DNA of 64,000 nt, from contig NZ_SPUJ01000004.1 in assembly GCF_004522105.1 (NCBI RefSeq), positions 496,001 through 560,000 on the forward strand, given 5' to 3'. The notes under the pieces were generated by a model. The model saw nothing but the letters and a program-made list of their open reading frames with translations, made no database searches and had not been told where the DNA came from. The position numbers and the translations under genes were made by a program. Shown one piece after another: positions 1 to 9,720 of the stretch. The first letter of the stretch is position 1, and every line of letters begins with the position of its first letter. The DNA is from Nocardioides sp. 1609 (lineage in GTDB: Bacteria > Actinomycetota > Actinomycetes > Propionibacteriales > Nocardioidaceae).

Positions 1-268
1 CCGCGGCCGGGTCGCCGCGGCCGTCGAGTGCTACGGCGGCGACCTCCTGCCCGGCACCAACTCGCCCGCGCTCGCCGAGCTGGGGGAGTACGTCGCCGTC
101 GCGGTCCGGGAGGCGCTGCTGGCCGAGCCCGACCCGGACGCCGTGCTCACCTACGCCGAGCGGTCGCCGTACGACACCGCCGTGGTCGAGCACTGCCTCG
201 CCGTCCTGGGGGAGCGCGCCCACCCGGCCAAGCCGCTGCTCAAGGCGCGGCTGGCCGCCGCCGACTGA
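1..268 (+). CDS. 3' end of a putative transcriptional regulator (partial)
   Basis: An open frame enters at base 2 and runs 88 codons to TGA at 266-268, with the strong G/C third-position bias of the real genes here. The N-terminus lies outside the window. The visible tail begins near a YGGDLLPG motif and continues as amphipathic helices. This resembles the C-terminal helical part of actinobacterial activators (BTAD-like or GAF/HTH regulators), where a GDLLP motif is common. That family assignment is my inference from one short motif. The gene ends about 680 bp before the cox operon on the same strand, with a minus-strand gene between them, so a regulatory link to cox is possible but unsupported. 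Confidence 0.6.
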   Translation, partial: RGRVAAAVECYGGDLLPGTNSPALAELGEYVAVAVREALLAEPDPDAVLTYAERSPYDTAVVEHCLAVLGERAHPAKPLLKARLAAAD

Positions 269-307
269 CGGACGGCCGACCGGGCGCCAGGGTCGATCGG
301 TGCAGGG

Positions 308-814
308 TCAGTCGGTGCAGGGGCCGACGTTCGCGACCGCCGACTCGGAGTAGAGCTGCACGCACACGACCGGCTCGCGGAGGTCGTCGGCGTCGGACCC
401 GCGCGCCGGGCGGACCTCGTACCAGGTGCTCCCGTCGTCACCCTCCGGGTCTACCTCGTCGCTCACCTCGCCGACCTCCAGGTCGCGGCCCAGCAGGACC
501 GAGGTCTCGGCGGCGATCCGGTCCGCCGTGATCCCCGGGCCGGAGGCGAGGTCGGCGCCGAGGTCGGTCGCCGCCTCCAGCTCCTCCTCGCTCAGTCGCA
601 CGTGGTCCAGCGTGAGGACCAGCAGGAACCCGCCCGCGACGAGCAGCACGGCCCAGTTCCGCAGGTTGAGCAGGGTGTGGCCCTCCGGAGCGGGCTCGGT
701 GCGTCCGGGACGGACCCAGGCGGTGACGTTGCGGTGCCAGCGGCGAGACCCGACGAGGGCGATCCCGGCGAGCACGGCGACGACGACCCACGACGCGACG
801 AGGAAGTAGCTCAT
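308..814 (-). CDS. Hypothetical two-helix membrane protein
   Basis: This 168-residue protein starts MSYFLVASWVVV. It has one hydrophobic helix at about residues 3-22 and a second at about 52-70, followed by an acidic soluble domain of roughly 100 residues that ends in CVQLYSESAVANVGPC. I do not recognise a family. ATG at 814 was chosen because a GACAGT hexamer (821-826) lies 6 nt upstream, the leaderless pattern seen across the window. It is transcribed divergently from the cox operon. The charged C-terminal domain could lie on either side of the membrane. No catalytic motif is visible. Confidence 0.8.
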   Translation of the reverse strand: MSYFLVASWVVVAVLAGIALVGSRRWHRNVTAWVRPGRTEPAPEGHTLLNLRNWAVLLVAGGFLLVLTLDHVRLSEEELEAATDLGADLASGPGITADRIAAETSVLLGRDLEVGEVSDEVDPEGDDGSTWYEVRPARGSDADDLREPVVCVQLYSESAVANVGPCTD

Positions 815-889
815 GGGCCGACTGTCTCCGGCGGCCGGATCCGCAAACGTGGCCGGCGGCTCACCAACCCCCCGCCAACCCTCCCGGCC

Positions 890-909
890 TAGCGTGACGT
901 GGGTCACGC
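890..909. promoter_or_regulatory. cox promoter -10 overlapped by a Crp/GlxR-like palindrome
   Basis: A TAGCGT hexamer (890-895) overlaps the 18-bp palindrome GCGTGACGTGGGTCACGC at 892-909. The palindrome's core fits GTGA-N6-TCAC, the general form of Crp/GlxR operators in actinobacteria. Transcription would start near 902, giving a leader of about 45 nt with a purine-rich AAGGGAGAG ahead of coxS. Overlap with the -10 suggests repression by steric block, but this is inference. Confidence 0.5.
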
Positions 910-946
910 GCACCTGCGCGCAACGTCTTCGTTGCAAGGGAGAGAC

Positions 947-1434
<488 letters not shown>

Positions 1435-1438
<4 letters not shown>

Positions 1439-3918
1439 CCGCCGTCCAGGACGCCCCCGAGGCCCAGAAGGAGATCGGCCGCGACCGCCGGCGCAAGGAG
1501 GACCAGCGCCTCATCACCGGGCGCACCCGGTGGACCGACAACATCACCCTCCCCGGGATGCTGCACCTCGCGATGGTCCGCAGCCCCTTCGCGCACGCCA
1601 GGATCAACGGCATCGACACCGCCGAGGCGGCCGCGGCGACCAACGTCGTCGCCGTCCTCACCGGCGCCGACCTCGGCGAGACGCAGGGCGCGTGCATCAA
1701 CGCCTGGCCCATCACCCCCGAGCAGGTCACGCCCCCGCACCTGCCGATGCCGAGCGACCGGGTCGCCTTCGCCGGCGAGATCGTCGCCGTCGTCGTCGCG
1801 CGGACCGCCGCCGAGGCGCGCGACGCCGCCGAGCTCGTCGACGTCGACTACGAGGAGCTGCCCGCGGTCGTCGGGCTCAAGAACGCCATCAAGGACGAGG
1901 TGCTCGCCCACCCCGACCTCGGCACCAACAAGTCGGCGTTCTGGCGCTTCGACTCCGAGGAGGCCGGCACCGGCGGCAACGTGGACGCGGCCATCGAGAA
2001 GGCCCGCGTCGACGGCGTCGTGATCGAGCGCGAGTACCGCCAGCAGCGGCTCATCCCGGCGTTCATGGAGCCGCGCTCGGTCGTCGTGGACCCCACCGGC
2101 GAGCAGGTCACCATCTGGTCGGCCACCCAGATCCCGCACATCCTCCGGTTCGCGCTGGCCGCGACGACCGGCGTCCCCGAGTCGAAGATCCGGGTCATCG
2201 CGCCCGACGTCGGCGGCGGGTTCGGCGGCAAGCTGCAGCAGACGCCGGAGGAGATGATCGCCTTCGCCGTCGGACGGCGGCTCGGCAAGCCGGTCAAGTA
2301 CACCGAGACCCGGAGCGAGAGCCTCGTCAGCGGCCACCACGGCCGCGACCAGTGGCAGAAGCTGACCCTGTCGGCCGAGAAGGACGGCACCGTCACCGGC
2401 TTCAAGGTCGAGCTCCTCGCCGACCTCGGCGCCTACGTCGCCATCGTCGGCGGCGGCGTCCCGGTGCTCGGCGCGTTCATGTTCAACGCGATCTACAAGT
2501 TCCCCGCCTACCAGTTCAACTGCCAGACCGTGCTCACCAACACCACGTGGACCGACGCCTACCGCGGCGCCGGCCGGCCCGAGGCGACGTTCGGCGTCGA
2601 GCGGATGATGGACGAGCTCGCCGCCGAGGTCGGGGTCGACCCGATGGAGATCCGCAAGCAGAACTGGATCACCCACGAGGAGTTCCCCTTCACCACGGTC
2701 GCCGGTCTCGAGTACGACTCCGGCAACTACGAGGCCGCCACGGCGCGCGCCATGGAGATGTTCGGGTACGACGAGCTGCGGGCCGAGCAGAAGCGGCGCC
2801 GCGACGCGGGTGACACCGTCCAGCTGGGCCTGGGCATCTCGACGTTCACCGAGATGTGCGGCCTCGCGCCGAGCCGGGTGCTCGGCTCGCTCGACTACGG
2901 CGCGGGCGGATGGGAGCACGCCAGCGTGCGCATGCTGGCCACCGGCACCGTCGAGGTCGTCACCGGTGCGAGCTCGCACGGGCAGGGCCACGAGACGGCG
3001 TTCAGCCAGATCGTCGCCGACCGGCTCGGCGTCCCGTTCGAGAACGTCGAGGTGCTGCACGGCGACACCCAGATCGCGCACAAGGGCCTCGACACCTACG
3101 GCTCGCGCTCCCTCGTCGTCGGCGGTGAGGCGCTGGTCCGCGCGGCCGACAAGGTGATCGAGAAGGCACGGCCGTTCGCGGCCCACATCCTGGAGGCCAG
3201 CGAGGACGACCTGAAGTTCCACGAGGGCCGGTTCCAGGTCGTCGGCACCGACCAGGGCATCGGCCTGACCGAGGTCGCGACGGCGGCGTTCGCCGCGCAC
3301 AACCTGCCCGACGGGGCCGAGCCGTCGATCGACGCCGAGGCGACCTTCGACCCGGTGAACTTCAACTACCCGCACGGCACCCACCTGTGCGCGATGGAGG
3401 TCGACACCGAGACCGGCGCGGTCAAGATGCGCAAGTACGTCTGCTGCGACGACATCGGCAACATCGTCAACCCGCTGATCGTGGCCGGGCAGATGCACGG
3501 CGGCCTGGTGCAGGGCATCGCGCAGGCGCTGTGGGAGGAGGCGGTGCACGACGACGCCGGCACGCTGGTGTCCGGGTCGTTCGTCGACTACCTCCTGCCG
3601 ACGGCGGCCGACACGCTCAGCTTCGAGATCGACCACACCACGACGCCGGCGACGACCAACTCGCTCGGCACCAAGGGCGTGGGCGAGGCCGGCACGATCG
3701 CCTCGACGCCGGCCGTGGTGAACGCCGTCGTCGACGCGGTGCGCCACCTCGGCGTCACCGACGTCCAGATGCCGTGCACCCCCGAGCGGGTCTGGACGGC
3801 GATCAACGCACCCGGCCGCGGCCACGACGGTGGACCCGCGACGCAGGAGGCGGCGATGCCGCACTTCGACCCCGATGCCGAACCCGGCCCGAGCAGCACG
3901 GAAGGAGCGGGCGCATGA
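1435..3918 (+). CDS. coxL: Molybdenum hydroxylase large subunit, form II CoxL-like
   Basis: This 827-residue catalytic subunit should bind molybdopterin cytosine dinucleotide and hydroxylate a small substrate. Its active-site loop reads AYRGAGR (residues 375-381). That is the form II signature; proven form I CO dehydrogenases have AYxCSFR with the copper-binding cysteine. The general-base glutamate is E751 in GVGEAGT. The start is the GTG at 1435, overlapping the coxS stop as GTGA. The MoCo-binding GGGFGGK motif lies near residue 260. The true substrate is uncertain: form II enzymes have been called CO dehydrogenases, but their main role may be oxidation of another aldehyde or N-heterocycle. 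Confidence 0.92.
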
Positions 3919-4769
3919 TCCCCGCCCAGTTCGACTACCTGGCGCCGACGACCGTCGAGGACGCGCTGGCGGCCCTCGCCGAGCACGGCGACGACGCCAA
4001 GATCATCGCCGGCGGTCAGAGCCTGCTGCCGGTGCTGCGGATGCGTCTCAACGCCCCCGAGGTCGTCATCGACCTCGGCAAGATCGCCTCCCTGCGCGGC
4101 GTCCGCGACGACGGCGACGCGATCGTCATCGGCGCGATGACGCCGCACGCGGTGGTCGGCTCCGACCCCCTCGTCGCCGAGCACGCGGCGCTGATCACCA
4201 AGGCGGTCGAGCACCTCGCCGACGCCCAGATCCGGCACCGTGGCACCTTCGGCGGCGCGCTCGCGCACGCCGACCCGGCCGGTGACCTGGGCGCTCCCAC
4301 GCTCGCCCTCGGCGCCGAGTTCGTGATCGCGGGACTGGGTGGCAGCCGCACGGTCCCGGCCGCGGAGTTCTTCGTCGACCTCTTCGAGACCGCGATCGGC
4401 GAGGACGAGATCCTCACCGAGGTCCGGGTGCCGAAGCACACCGGGTGGGGCGCGCACTACGAGAAGTTCGTGCGGGTGGCGCACCAGTGGCCGATCGTGG
4501 CGGTGGCCGCGACCGTCCGGGTCGACGGCGCCACCATCGCCGAGGCGCGGATCGGGCTCACCAACATGGGCAACACGCCGCTGCGCGCCCGGACGGTCGA
4601 GGACGCGCTCGCCGGACAGCCCGCCACCGACGCCGCCGTCCGCGCGGCGGCCGCGCACGCGGCCGACGGCGCCAACCCGCCGTCCGACCTCAACGGCGCC
4701 GCCGACTACCGGCGGCACCTGTCGACGGTCCTGACCCGGCGCGCGGTGCTCGCCGCGGCCGGGGGGTGA
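3915..4769 (+). CDS. coxM: Molybdenum hydroxylase FAD-binding medium subunit, CoxM-like
   Basis: This 284-residue protein starts [11 protein letters not shown] and has the FAD_binding_5 and CO_deh_flav_C layout. The two FAD loops are AGGQSLLPVLRMR (about residues 35-47) and TFGGALAHADPAGD (about residues 111-124). It accepts electrons from the [2Fe-2S] subunit and passes them to an external acceptor. Its ATG overlaps the coxL stop (ATGA), so translation is probably coupled and the three subunits made together. The length is normal for the family and no key motif is missing. Confidence 0.93.
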   Translation: MIPAQFDYLAPTTVEDALAALAEHGDDAKIIAGGQSLLPVLRMRLNAPEVVIDLGKIASLRGVRDDGDAIVIGAMTPHAVVGSDPLVAEHAALITKAVEHLADAQIRHRGTFGGALAHADPAGDLGAPTLALGAEFVIAGLGGSRTVPAAEFFVDLFETAIGEDEILTEVRVPKHTGWGAHYEKFVRVAHQWPIVAVAATVRVDGATIAEARIGLTNMGNTPLRARTVEDALAGQPATDAAVRAAAAHAADGANPPSDLNGAADYRRHLSTVLTRRAVLAAAGG

Positions 4770-4779
4770 GGGGACGCCG

Positions 4780-5580
4780 ATGGACCTCACCCACCGGTTC
4801 ACCGTCCCGATCGGCGTCGAGGAGACGTGGGCGGCCTTCCAGGACATCGCGGCCCTCGCCGAGTGCTTCCCGGGCGCCCAGGTCACCTCGGCCGACGGCG
4901 ACACCTTCGCCGGCTCGGTGAAGGTCAAGCTCGGCCCGATCGCGCTGGTCTACAACGGGTCGGGCACCTTCGTCGAGAAGGACGACGCCGCGCACCGGTT
5001 CCTGGTCGACGCCAAGGGCAAGGACAAGCGCGGCAACGGCACCGCCGGGGCGAAGGTGACGCTGTCGATGGTCGGGAGCGCCGGCGCGAGCGGCCCGTCC
5101 ACCGACGTCGAGGTGGTCACCGACCTCGCGATCACCGGCAAGCCGGCGCAGTTCGGGCGGGGCGTGATGCAGGACGTCTCCGACAAGCTCCTCGGCCAGT
5201 TCGTGGCCTGCCTCGAGCAGCGCCTCACGGCCCAGCCCGAGCCCGCCGCCGCGCCCGACCTCCCACCGGAGCCCGAGCCCGCGCCGGAGCCCGCGTCGGA
5301 GCCGGCGTCGGAGCTCGGCGCGGCGCCGGCGACGTTCGCGCCCGACCTCGAGCCCACCCCGATCGCGGACGCCGCCGCGGCCGCCCCCCAGCCCGCCGCA
5401 GCACCGGCCCCCACCCCGCGGGCGGTGCCGCCACCGCGCGCCGTCCCGAACCGGGCGCCGGACGACGACGCGCTCGACCTCGGCGCCGCCGTGCTGCCGG
5501 TGCTTGCCAAGAGCTACTGGAAGCAGGGTCTCGCCGGGCTGGTTGCTGTGCTGGTGGTGTGGCGGCTGCTGCGCCGCTGA
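4780..5580 (+). CDS. coxG: CoxG-like SRPBCC protein with C-terminal membrane helix
   Basis: This 266-residue protein starts MDLTHRFTVPIG. Residues 1-150 form a CoxG/SRPBCC hydrophobic-pocket domain (AECFPGAQ and GRGVMQDVSDKL motifs). Residues 150-245 are a proline-, alanine- and glutamate-rich linker. Residues about 248-264 are one hydrophobic helix ending in basic residues, so the globular domain is probably tethered to the cytoplasmic face of the membrane. CoxG proteins are known to recruit Mo-CO dehydrogenase to the membrane and have recently been linked to menaquinone delivery. It is the fourth gene of the operon, 10 nt after coxM. The tail makes it longer than minimal CoxG proteins of about 150-200 residues. 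Confidence 0.88.
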   Translation: MDLTHRFTVPIGVEETWAAFQDIAALAECFPGAQVTSADGDTFAGSVKVKLGPIALVYNGSGTFVEKDDAAHRFLVDAKGKDKRGNGTAGAKVTLSMVGSAGASGPSTDVEVVTDLAITGKPAQFGRGVMQDVSDKLLGQFVACLEQRLTAQPEPAAAPDLPPEPEPAPEPASEPASELGAAPATFAPDLEPTPIADAAAAAPQPAAAPAPTPRAVPPPRAVPNRAPDDDALDLGAAVLPVLAKSYWKQGLAGLVAVLVVWRLLRR

Positions 5581-5592
5581 CGACTCGGTGGG

Positions 5593-6198
5593 TCAGCCGG
5601 CGAGGACGTACCCGTGGAGCTGGCAGTTGTTGGTCTCGTCGGCGACCAGCCGTCCGGACACCACGGTGCCGTCGTTGCCGACGTAGTCGAAGAGGACGAG
5701 GTTGAGGTTGGCGTTCGCCGTCGCGGCCGGGATCAGCTCGAAGGTGTCCGCCGGGTCGAAGCCGCCGTCCTCGATGTCGCCCTCGACCGGCTCAGCCGGG
5801 TCCGGGTCGCTGTCGCCGAGCACGAACGTCGAGATGGAGCCGCCGGATCGGGTCGTGCGGGCCACCAGCGCGGTGTCGTAGACGCTCGAGCAGCTCGCCG
5901 TGAGCGTGAGGCCACCCTGGCTGTAGATGACCCGGGCGCCCGTGGACGGGGGCACCTTGTAGCGGATCTTGGTGACCGTCTGACCATTGACCTTGGCCGC
6001 GTTCGGGACGACCCCGAGGGTGCCCTCGCGGACGTCCTGGCCGGTGAGCGTGTCCTTCTTGACCTTGGCGCCGGTCACCGCGTTGGCCTTGATGTCCTTG
6101 GTGCCGATCTTGGCGGCGGCGTAGCTGGTGCCCCCGAGGGCGACGACGAGAGCGAGGGTGGAGGTGGCGGCGGCGTAGCGGCCGGCGGTGACGGGCAT
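5593..6198 (-). CDS. Secreted protein with VTGAKV-type repeats
   Basis: This 201-residue protein starts MPVTAGRYAAATSTLALVVALGG. A Sec-type signal or anchor covers about residues 8-33. It is followed by about 45 residues of short repeats (KANAVTGAKVKKDTLTGQDV) and then a C-terminal domain of about 110 residues with two cysteines. The repeat resembles stalk segments of actinobacterial and phage tail-like surface proteins. The protein at 25350-26054 has the same plan and is a likely paralogue. The start at 6198 avoids an implausible N-terminal extension. Function is unknown. It is convergent with coxG, with only 12 bp between stops. Confidence 0.8.
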   Translation of the reverse strand: MPVTAGRYAAATSTLALVVALGGTSYAAAKIGTKDIKANAVTGAKVKKDTLTGQDVREGTLGVVPNAAKVNGQTVTKIRYKVPPSTGARVIYSQGGLTLTASCSSVYDTALVARTTRSGGSISTFVLGDSDPDPAEPVEGDIEDGGFDPADTFELIPAATANANLNLVLFDYVGNDGTVVSGRLVADETNNCQLHGYVLAG

Positions 6199-6298
6199 GT
6201 GTCGTCCTAGGGCAGGGAGCGGGAGATTCCGGAGATGTCGGACATTCGATCCCGCACCCGCCGGCGGCGCCATGGCCCGGACGGGTCTTGACGGATGC

Positions 6299-6571
6299 TC
6301 AGCGGGCGTCGCCGATCCGGATCGGCCCGGACGCCGTCAGCGGGTCGACCGCCTCGCCGCGCTGGGTGACCACGACCTGCCCGGCGGCGAGCAGCCGGGC
6401 CGCGGCCCGGCGGGCGGCGTCCATCAGGGCGCGCCAGTCGTCGCGGCCGAGGTCGGCGGCCACGGCCCGTGCCGCCTCGGACGGGCAGATGGTCTTGCCG
6501 ACGTCGCGCGCGTCGAGCAGCGCGAGGATCGAGGCCTCCAGGGCACGGTCGGTGCGGTCCACGCCTCCCAT
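6299..6571 (-). CDS. DUF3253 family small winged-helix protein
   Basis: This 90-residue protein starts MGGVDRTDRALEASIL. The pattern CPSEAARAV, WRALMDAARRAAARL and VDPLTASGPIRI matches the DUF3253 family, small proteins predicted to fold as a winged helix. It is complete and of normal length. It is divergent from the lipoprotein gene at 6592, with only 20 bp between start codons, so the two promoters must overlap. Whether it regulates its neighbour is not known. Confidence 0.8.
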   Translation of the reverse strand: MGGVDRTDRALEASILALLDARDVGKTICPSEAARAVAADLGRDDWRALMDAARRAAARLLAAGQVVVTQRGEAVDPLTASGPIRIGDAR

Positions 6572-6591
6572 GGTGCCCGTAGCGTCGGAGC

Positions 6592-7674
6592 ATGCGCCGC
6601 ACCCTTCCGATGCTGCTGGTCCTGGCCCTCGTCGCCACCGGGTGCTCGGGGGAGGACGACGAGCCCGACGCGAGCGGGACGCCGTCCTCGTCCTCGTCCT
6701 CGTCCGAGCCGTCGCCGAGCGAGCCGGCGGAGCCGAGTGAGCCGGCCGAGCCGAGTGAGCCGGCCGAGCCGAGCGAGCCGGCCGAGCCCGCCGAGGACCC
6801 GCTGCCCCCGGTCACGAACGACCTCTCGCTGCCCGCGCTGATGCGTGAGCCGCTGACCGGCCGCGGCCTGCGGGTCACCCGCACCGTCACCGAGCAGCCC
6901 GGCTACACGCAGCAGGAGATCACCTACCGCAGCGACGACCTGACGATCTCCGGTGAGCTCTTCCGACCGGACGGTCGCGGCCCGTTCCCGGCGATCGTGC
7001 TCAACCACGGCTACATCGACCCCGCCTACTACGAGACCGGCCAGGGTCTCGCCCGCGAGCAGCTGTGGCTGGTCCAGGCCGGGTACGTCGTCCTGCACAC
7101 CGACTACCGCGGCCACGCGACGTCCGACGACGTCTCCCAGGTCGACCTCGAGTCCCGGCTCGGCTACGCACGCGACGCCGCGAACGCCGTCCGGGCGCTG
7201 CGCCAGCAGCCGTACGTCGACGGCGACCGGGTCGGCATGCTCGGCCGGTCGATGGGCGGCGGGGTCACCCAGAACGTCCTGGTCGCCTACCCGGGGCTCG
7301 TGGACGCTGCGGTGATCTATGCGTCGGTGAGCTCCGACTTCGTCGAGAACGTCCGTCAGTTCACCGAGCCCAACCGGCCCGACGCGGCGCAGGGGTACTA
7401 CGACCGGTTCGGGACGCCCCGCAGCGCGCCGGAGTTCTACGCCGGCCTCTCGCCGCGCACCTACTTCGACCGGATCACCGAGCCGGTGCTGTCGCTGCAC
7501 GGCGCGGTCGACGCGACGTGCCCGCCCCGGTGGGCCCGCGACACGCAGCGCCTGATGACCCGCGCCGGCGTCGACGCCACCCTCGAGCTGTACGACGGTG
7601 AGGACCACACGTTCTACAGCCGGTGGGAGGACTCCATCCGGCGCAGCGACCGGTTCTTCGAGCGTCACCTGTGA
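6592..7674 (+). CDS. Lipoprotein alpha/beta hydrolase (prolyl oligopeptidase type)
   Basis: This 360-residue protein has a lipoprotein signal (MRRTLPMLLVLALVATGC, lipobox cysteine C18). An acidic Ser/Pro/Glu linker follows, then an alpha/beta hydrolase domain from about residue 90. The nucleophile elbow is GRSMGGG near residue 220. The likely acid is the Asp in HGAVDATCPP near residue 305, and the histidine is in DGEDHTFYS near residue 342. It is probably anchored outside the membrane and cleaves an ester or peptide, but the substrate is unknown. A TAGCGT hexamer (6580-6585) lies 6 nt before the ATG, implying a leaderless mRNA. Confidence 0.87.
   Translation: MRRTLPMLLVLALVATGCSGEDDEPDASGTPSSSSSSSEPSPSEPAEPSEPAEPSEPAEPSEPAEPAEDPLPPVTNDLSLPALMREPLTGRGLRVTRTVTEQPGYTQQEITYRSDDLTISGELFRPDGRGPFPAIVLNHGYIDPAYYETGQGLAREQLWLVQAGYVVLHTDYRGHATSDDVSQVDLESRLGYARDAANAVRALRQQPYVDGDRVGMLGRSMGGGVTQNVLVAYPGLVDAAVIYASVSSDFVENVRQFTEPNRPDAAQGYYDRFGTPRSAPEFYAGLSPRTYFDRITEPVLSLHGAVDATCPPRWARDTQRLMTRAGVDATLELYDGEDHTFYSRWEDSIRRSDRFFERHL
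6718..6789 (+). repeat. Four tandem 18-bp units coding SEPAEP
   Basis: Four nearly identical 18-nt units (6718-6735, 6736-6753, 6754-6771, 6772-6789) encode SEPAEP in the linker of the lipoprotein hydrolase. Synonymous differences between units are few, so the tract is probably recent and prone to slippage, which would change the spacer length between the membrane anchor and the hydrolase. Confidence 0.9.
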
Positions 7675-7696
7675 TGGGGCTGGGTAGGGTCCGAGC

Positions 7697-8755
7697 ATGA
7701 GCGGCGTGACCGACCCCCGCGGTGCCTACCGTGCAGACCTGGCGAGCGACAACATCACCTGGTTCACCACGCAGGCGCCGCCCGACGCCCTCGTCGACCA
7801 CGTCCTCGGACTGCTCGACCTTCAGCGCACCGACCTGCGCCCGACGCCCCACGGCGGTGGCGTCGCGACGTCCGACGGGTCGCTGCGGCTGACCGCCGTC
7901 GCGGGCCCGCACGGGGCCGCCTGCTCCGTCTGGAGCGACGCGCCCGCCGGCGCCTCCCGGGTCACCGAGGCGCTCAACCGGGAGTCGCACGCGATGATGG
8001 CGGCCTTCAACCGCGGCGAGCAGGCGACGAACGCCGTCCACGCGCGCTGGGCGCCGCTCGTCGGGGGAGCGGTCCGCCCCGACTTCGAGGGTTCGCCGGT
8101 GCTCGGCGTGGTCGAGGGCGCGGACGTCGTCCCGATCCTCGCCCCGCCCGCGTCCCCTGCGTCCGCCGCGGGCGCGGGCCGGGTGGTGAGCCTGCGCAAG
8201 GGCGGGAACGTGTCGTTGACCAAGGAGGTCGCCGAGCTCTCGACGATCAGCGTCGGCCTCGGCTGGGACGTCGCCGACGGCTCCGGGCCGGGCTACGACC
8301 TCGACGCCTCCGCGATCATGTGCGGCGCCTCGGGCCGGGTGCTGTCGGACCAGCACTTCGTGTTCTTCAACAACCTCGCCTCGCCCGACGGCACCGTGCG
8401 GCACGCCGGCGACAACCTCACCGGCGAGGGCGACGGCGACGACGAGGTCATCGACATCGACCTCGCCCGGATGGCGGCCGAGGTCGACCGGATCGTCTTC
8501 CCGGTCTCGATCTACGACGCCGACGCCCGCCGGCAGAGCTTCGGCCAGGTCCACAACGCCTTCATCCGGCTGGTCGACGCCGCCGACCACCGCGAGATCG
8601 CCCGCTACGACCTCTCCGAGGACGCCTCGATCGAGACCGCGATGATCTTCGGCGAGGTCTACCGCCGCGACGGCGAGTGGAAGTTCCGCGCCGTCGGCCA
8701 GGGCTACGCCTCCGGCCTGCACGGCATCGCCCTCGAGTTCGGCGTCGACGTCTAG
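7697..8755 (+). CDS. TerD-domain protein with an N-terminal extra domain
   Basis: Residues about 165-352 form a TerD domain, the calcium-binding fold of tellurite and stress-response proteins. It is recognisable from SLRKGGNVSLTKE, the GWDV and DLDASAIM segments, FFNNLASPDG, GDDE and the GEVYRRDGEWKFRAVGQGY ending. Residues 1-155 form a separate domain that I do not recognise, joined by a short Pro/Ala linker. No other ter gene is nearby, so this is a solitary TerD. A TAGGGT hexamer (7685-7690) 6 nt before the ATG implies a leaderless mRNA. The repeat array begins 13 bp after the stop. Confidence 0.87.
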   Translation: MSGVTDPRGAYRADLASDNITWFTTQAPPDALVDHVLGLLDLQRTDLRPTPHGGGVATSDGSLRLTAVAGPHGAACSVWSDAPAGASRVTEALNRESHAMMAAFNRGEQATNAVHARWAPLVGGAVRPDFEGSPVLGVVEGADVVPILAPPASPASAAGAGRVVSLRKGGNVSLTKEVAELSTISVGLGWDVADGSGPGYDLDASAIMCGASGRVLSDQHFVFFNNLASPDGTVRHAGDNLTGEGDGDDEVIDIDLARMAAEVDRIVFPVSIYDADARRQSFGQVHNAFIRLVDAADHREIARYDLSEDASIETAMIFGEVYRRDGEWKFRAVGQGYASGLHGIALEFGVDV

Positions 8756-8767
8756 CGCTCGATCGCG

Positions 8768-9720
8768 ACCGGTCTCGGGTGGTGTGGTCTCGACTCGGCT
8801 CGCTGGCGCTCGCCGGCTCGACCAGCGGGGTCCGGTGGTCGAGCCGTGGGGACGAAGTCACCGCGAGTCGAGACCTCGCGGGTGGTGTGGTCTCGACTCG
8901 GCTCGCTGGCGCTCGCCGGCTCGACCAGCGGGGGTTGCCGGTGGTCGAGCCGTGGGGACGGAGTCACCGCGAGTCGAGACCTCGGTGGGGTGGTGTGGTC
9001 TCGACTCGGCTCGCTGACGCTCGCCGGCTCGACCAGCGGGGGTTGCCGGTGGTCGAGCCGTGGGGACGGAGTCACCGCGAGTCGAGACCTGGTGACGGGT
9101 GGGGGTGGTCTCGACTCGGCTCGCTGGCGCTCGCCGGCTCGACCAGCGGGGGTGCCGGTGCTCGAGCCGTGGGGACGGGGTCACCGCGAGTCGAGACCGG
9201 TCTCGGGTGGTGTGGTCTCGACTCGGCTCGCTGGCGCTCGCCGGTTCGACCAGCGGGGGGTCCGGTGGTCGAGCCGTGGGGACGGAGTCACCGCGAGTCG
9301 AGACCGGTCTCGGGTGGTGTGGTCTCGACTCGGCTCGCTGGCGCTCGCGGTTCGACCAGCGGGGGTGTCCGGTCCGGTGGTCGAGCCGTGGGGACGGAGT
9401 CACCGCGGGTCGAGACCTCGCGGGTGGGGGTGGTCTCGACTCGGCTCGCTGGCGCTCGCCGGTTCGACCAGCGGGGGTTGCCGGTGGTCGAGCCGTGGGG
9501 ACGGTGTCACCGCGAGTCGAGACCTGGGTGGGGTGGGGTGGTCTTGACTCGGCTCGCTGGCGCTCGCCGGCTCGACCAGCGGGTGGCGGGCTCGACCGGT
9601 GGCGGGCTTGGCCGGCGGACCGTTGGTCGAGCCGCGGGGACGGAGTCACCGCGAGTCGAGACCGGTCTCGGGTGCTGTGGTCTCGACTCGGCTCGCTGGC
9701 GCTCGCCGGCTCGACCAACG
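8768..9720. repeat. Array of about nine nested-palindrome repeats, period about 107 bp
   Basis: There is no gene between 8756 and 9810; most of the gap is this array. Each unit opens with GGTCTCGACTCG and closes with its reverse complement CGAGTCGAGACC. Inside is a second inverted pair, CGGCTCGACCA and TGGTCGAGCCG, around a G-rich loop of about 14 nt. Units: 8786-8875, 8889-8981, 8997-9089, 9107-9198, 9214-9305, 9321-9417, 9432-9524, 9540-9663 (with a 30-bp insertion), and a truncated ninth from 9679. Linkers of 13-17 bp are G/T-rich (often GGTCTCGGGTGGTGT). The gap separates convergent genes. Open frames across it only translate the repeat. Confidence 0.95.

Noticed and set aside
8858..9718. 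A 286-codon open frame on the minus strand, and similar long frames on the plus strand, across the repeat array
   Set aside because: The predicted peptides are only the repeat unit translated over and over (in several frames), start inside the array and have no counterpart in a family.
8768..9720. CRISPR array
   Set aside because: The repeats are about 90 bp with 13-17 bp near-identical linkers, there are no cas genes, and the unit is palindromic at both ends.
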